Part shown: one piece after another, positions 63,823 to 64,000 of the stretch
Numbering within the stretch: the first letter of the stretch is position 1
Layout: the number at the start of each line of letters is the position of its first letter
Source: Epiperipatus broadwayi
Taxonomy: Eukaryota > Onychophora > Udeonychophora > Euonychophora > Peripatidae
Reading direction: 5' to 3'
Assembly (NCBI GenBank): GCA_028023455.1
Contig: JAQFVV010000030.1
Location: 8,210,876 to 8,274,875 of the forward strand
Length of the DNA stretch: 64,000 bases
Made by a program: the position numbers and the translations under genes
The notes under the pieces: model-generated
The model's input: the letters and a program-made list of their open reading frames with translations, nothing else
Told to the model about the DNA's origin: nothing
Databases searched by the model: none

Positions 63823-64000
63823 ATTATTATATATCATATATGTACGCAAAGCTTACAAATTTTATATAAGTTATTAAAAAAAGAAAGAGATAAAGAAATA
63901 ATGATAATCATGTACACATAAATTGTCTAAATCAGGAATAATCATAGTTAACGATGTAATTATTTCCATTACTCATTCGTACATAGTTAAACTTATATTT
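63823..64000 (+). repeat. dispersed repeat R2, copy 2 (cut by window end)
   Basis: This is the partner of 62333-62520. It directly follows R1 copy 2, whereas R2 copy 1 stands alone. R1 and R2 may therefore be adjacent parts of one longer repeat. Confidence 0.65.

Noticed and set aside
1-64000. CRISPR array, rRNA or bacterial-type operon
   Set aside because: No regularly spaced identical repeats, no rRNA signature and no tightly packed coding sequences were seen.

Overview
The window is eukaryotic genomic DNA from an AT-rich animal genome (my visual estimate is roughly 75% A+T). The evidence is GT-AG introns, a metazoan signalling gene, and a dense background of decayed Ty3/gypsy retrotransposons, RTE-type LINEs and TIR/foldback DNA elements. 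No bacterial operon, CRISPR array, rRNA or intact tRNA was seen. The lineage cannot be fixed from sequence alone. The PHLPP-type phosphatase indicates Metazoa, and the repeat content is compatible with an invertebrate.

The one convincing host gene is the 3' part of a PHLPP-like protein phosphatase gene on the + strand. It has a 235-bp internal exon (10480-10714), a 4.1-kb intron carrying two unrelated foldback/TIR repeats, and a terminal exon (14845-16176). The terminal exon finishes the PP2C domain and encodes a long polar, proline-containing tail ending in a class I-like PDZ ligand (TYF). The LRR and N-terminal PP2C exons were not found and probably lie upstream. Two short minus-strand exon-like segments (30876-30965, better supported; 40228-40280, weak) may belong to another gene with large introns.

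Region 1-10 kb: a decayed Ty3/gypsy element with recognisable LTRs (about 523-4210), a foldback MITE (4817-5405), and a SPIN-family hAT MITE with a perfect 8-bp target duplication (6882-7066). A tRNA-derived SINE relic lies just before the PHLPP exon. Region 17-27 kb: a minus-strand gypsy pol relic (20.2-21.76 kb) abuts a plus-strand coiled-coil gag-like relic (21.76-22.55 kb) between inverted LTR-like segments. A nearly full-length RTE LINE follows (23.2-26.5 kb, minus), with endonuclease and RT motifs visible but broken by a frameshift and two stops. Region 31-42 kb: a tandem/inverted composite of an approximately 440-490-bp TIR repeat, gag relics and two TATA-like promoter candidates. Region 44-51 kb: a second RTE 3' fragment, then about 3.6 kb of degenerate TTAGGG-like interstitial telomeric repeat, directly followed by a 1-kb TIR element with TA flanks. 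Region 51-64 kb: mostly AT-rich non-coding DNA with a LINE RT relic, a possible LTR primer-binding site and two pairs of dispersed direct repeats.

I see no clear new multi-gene system. The most informative signals are the SPIN element (a family known for horizontal transfer), the large interstitial telomere-like block with its adjoining element, and the tandem/foldback TIR repeat family.
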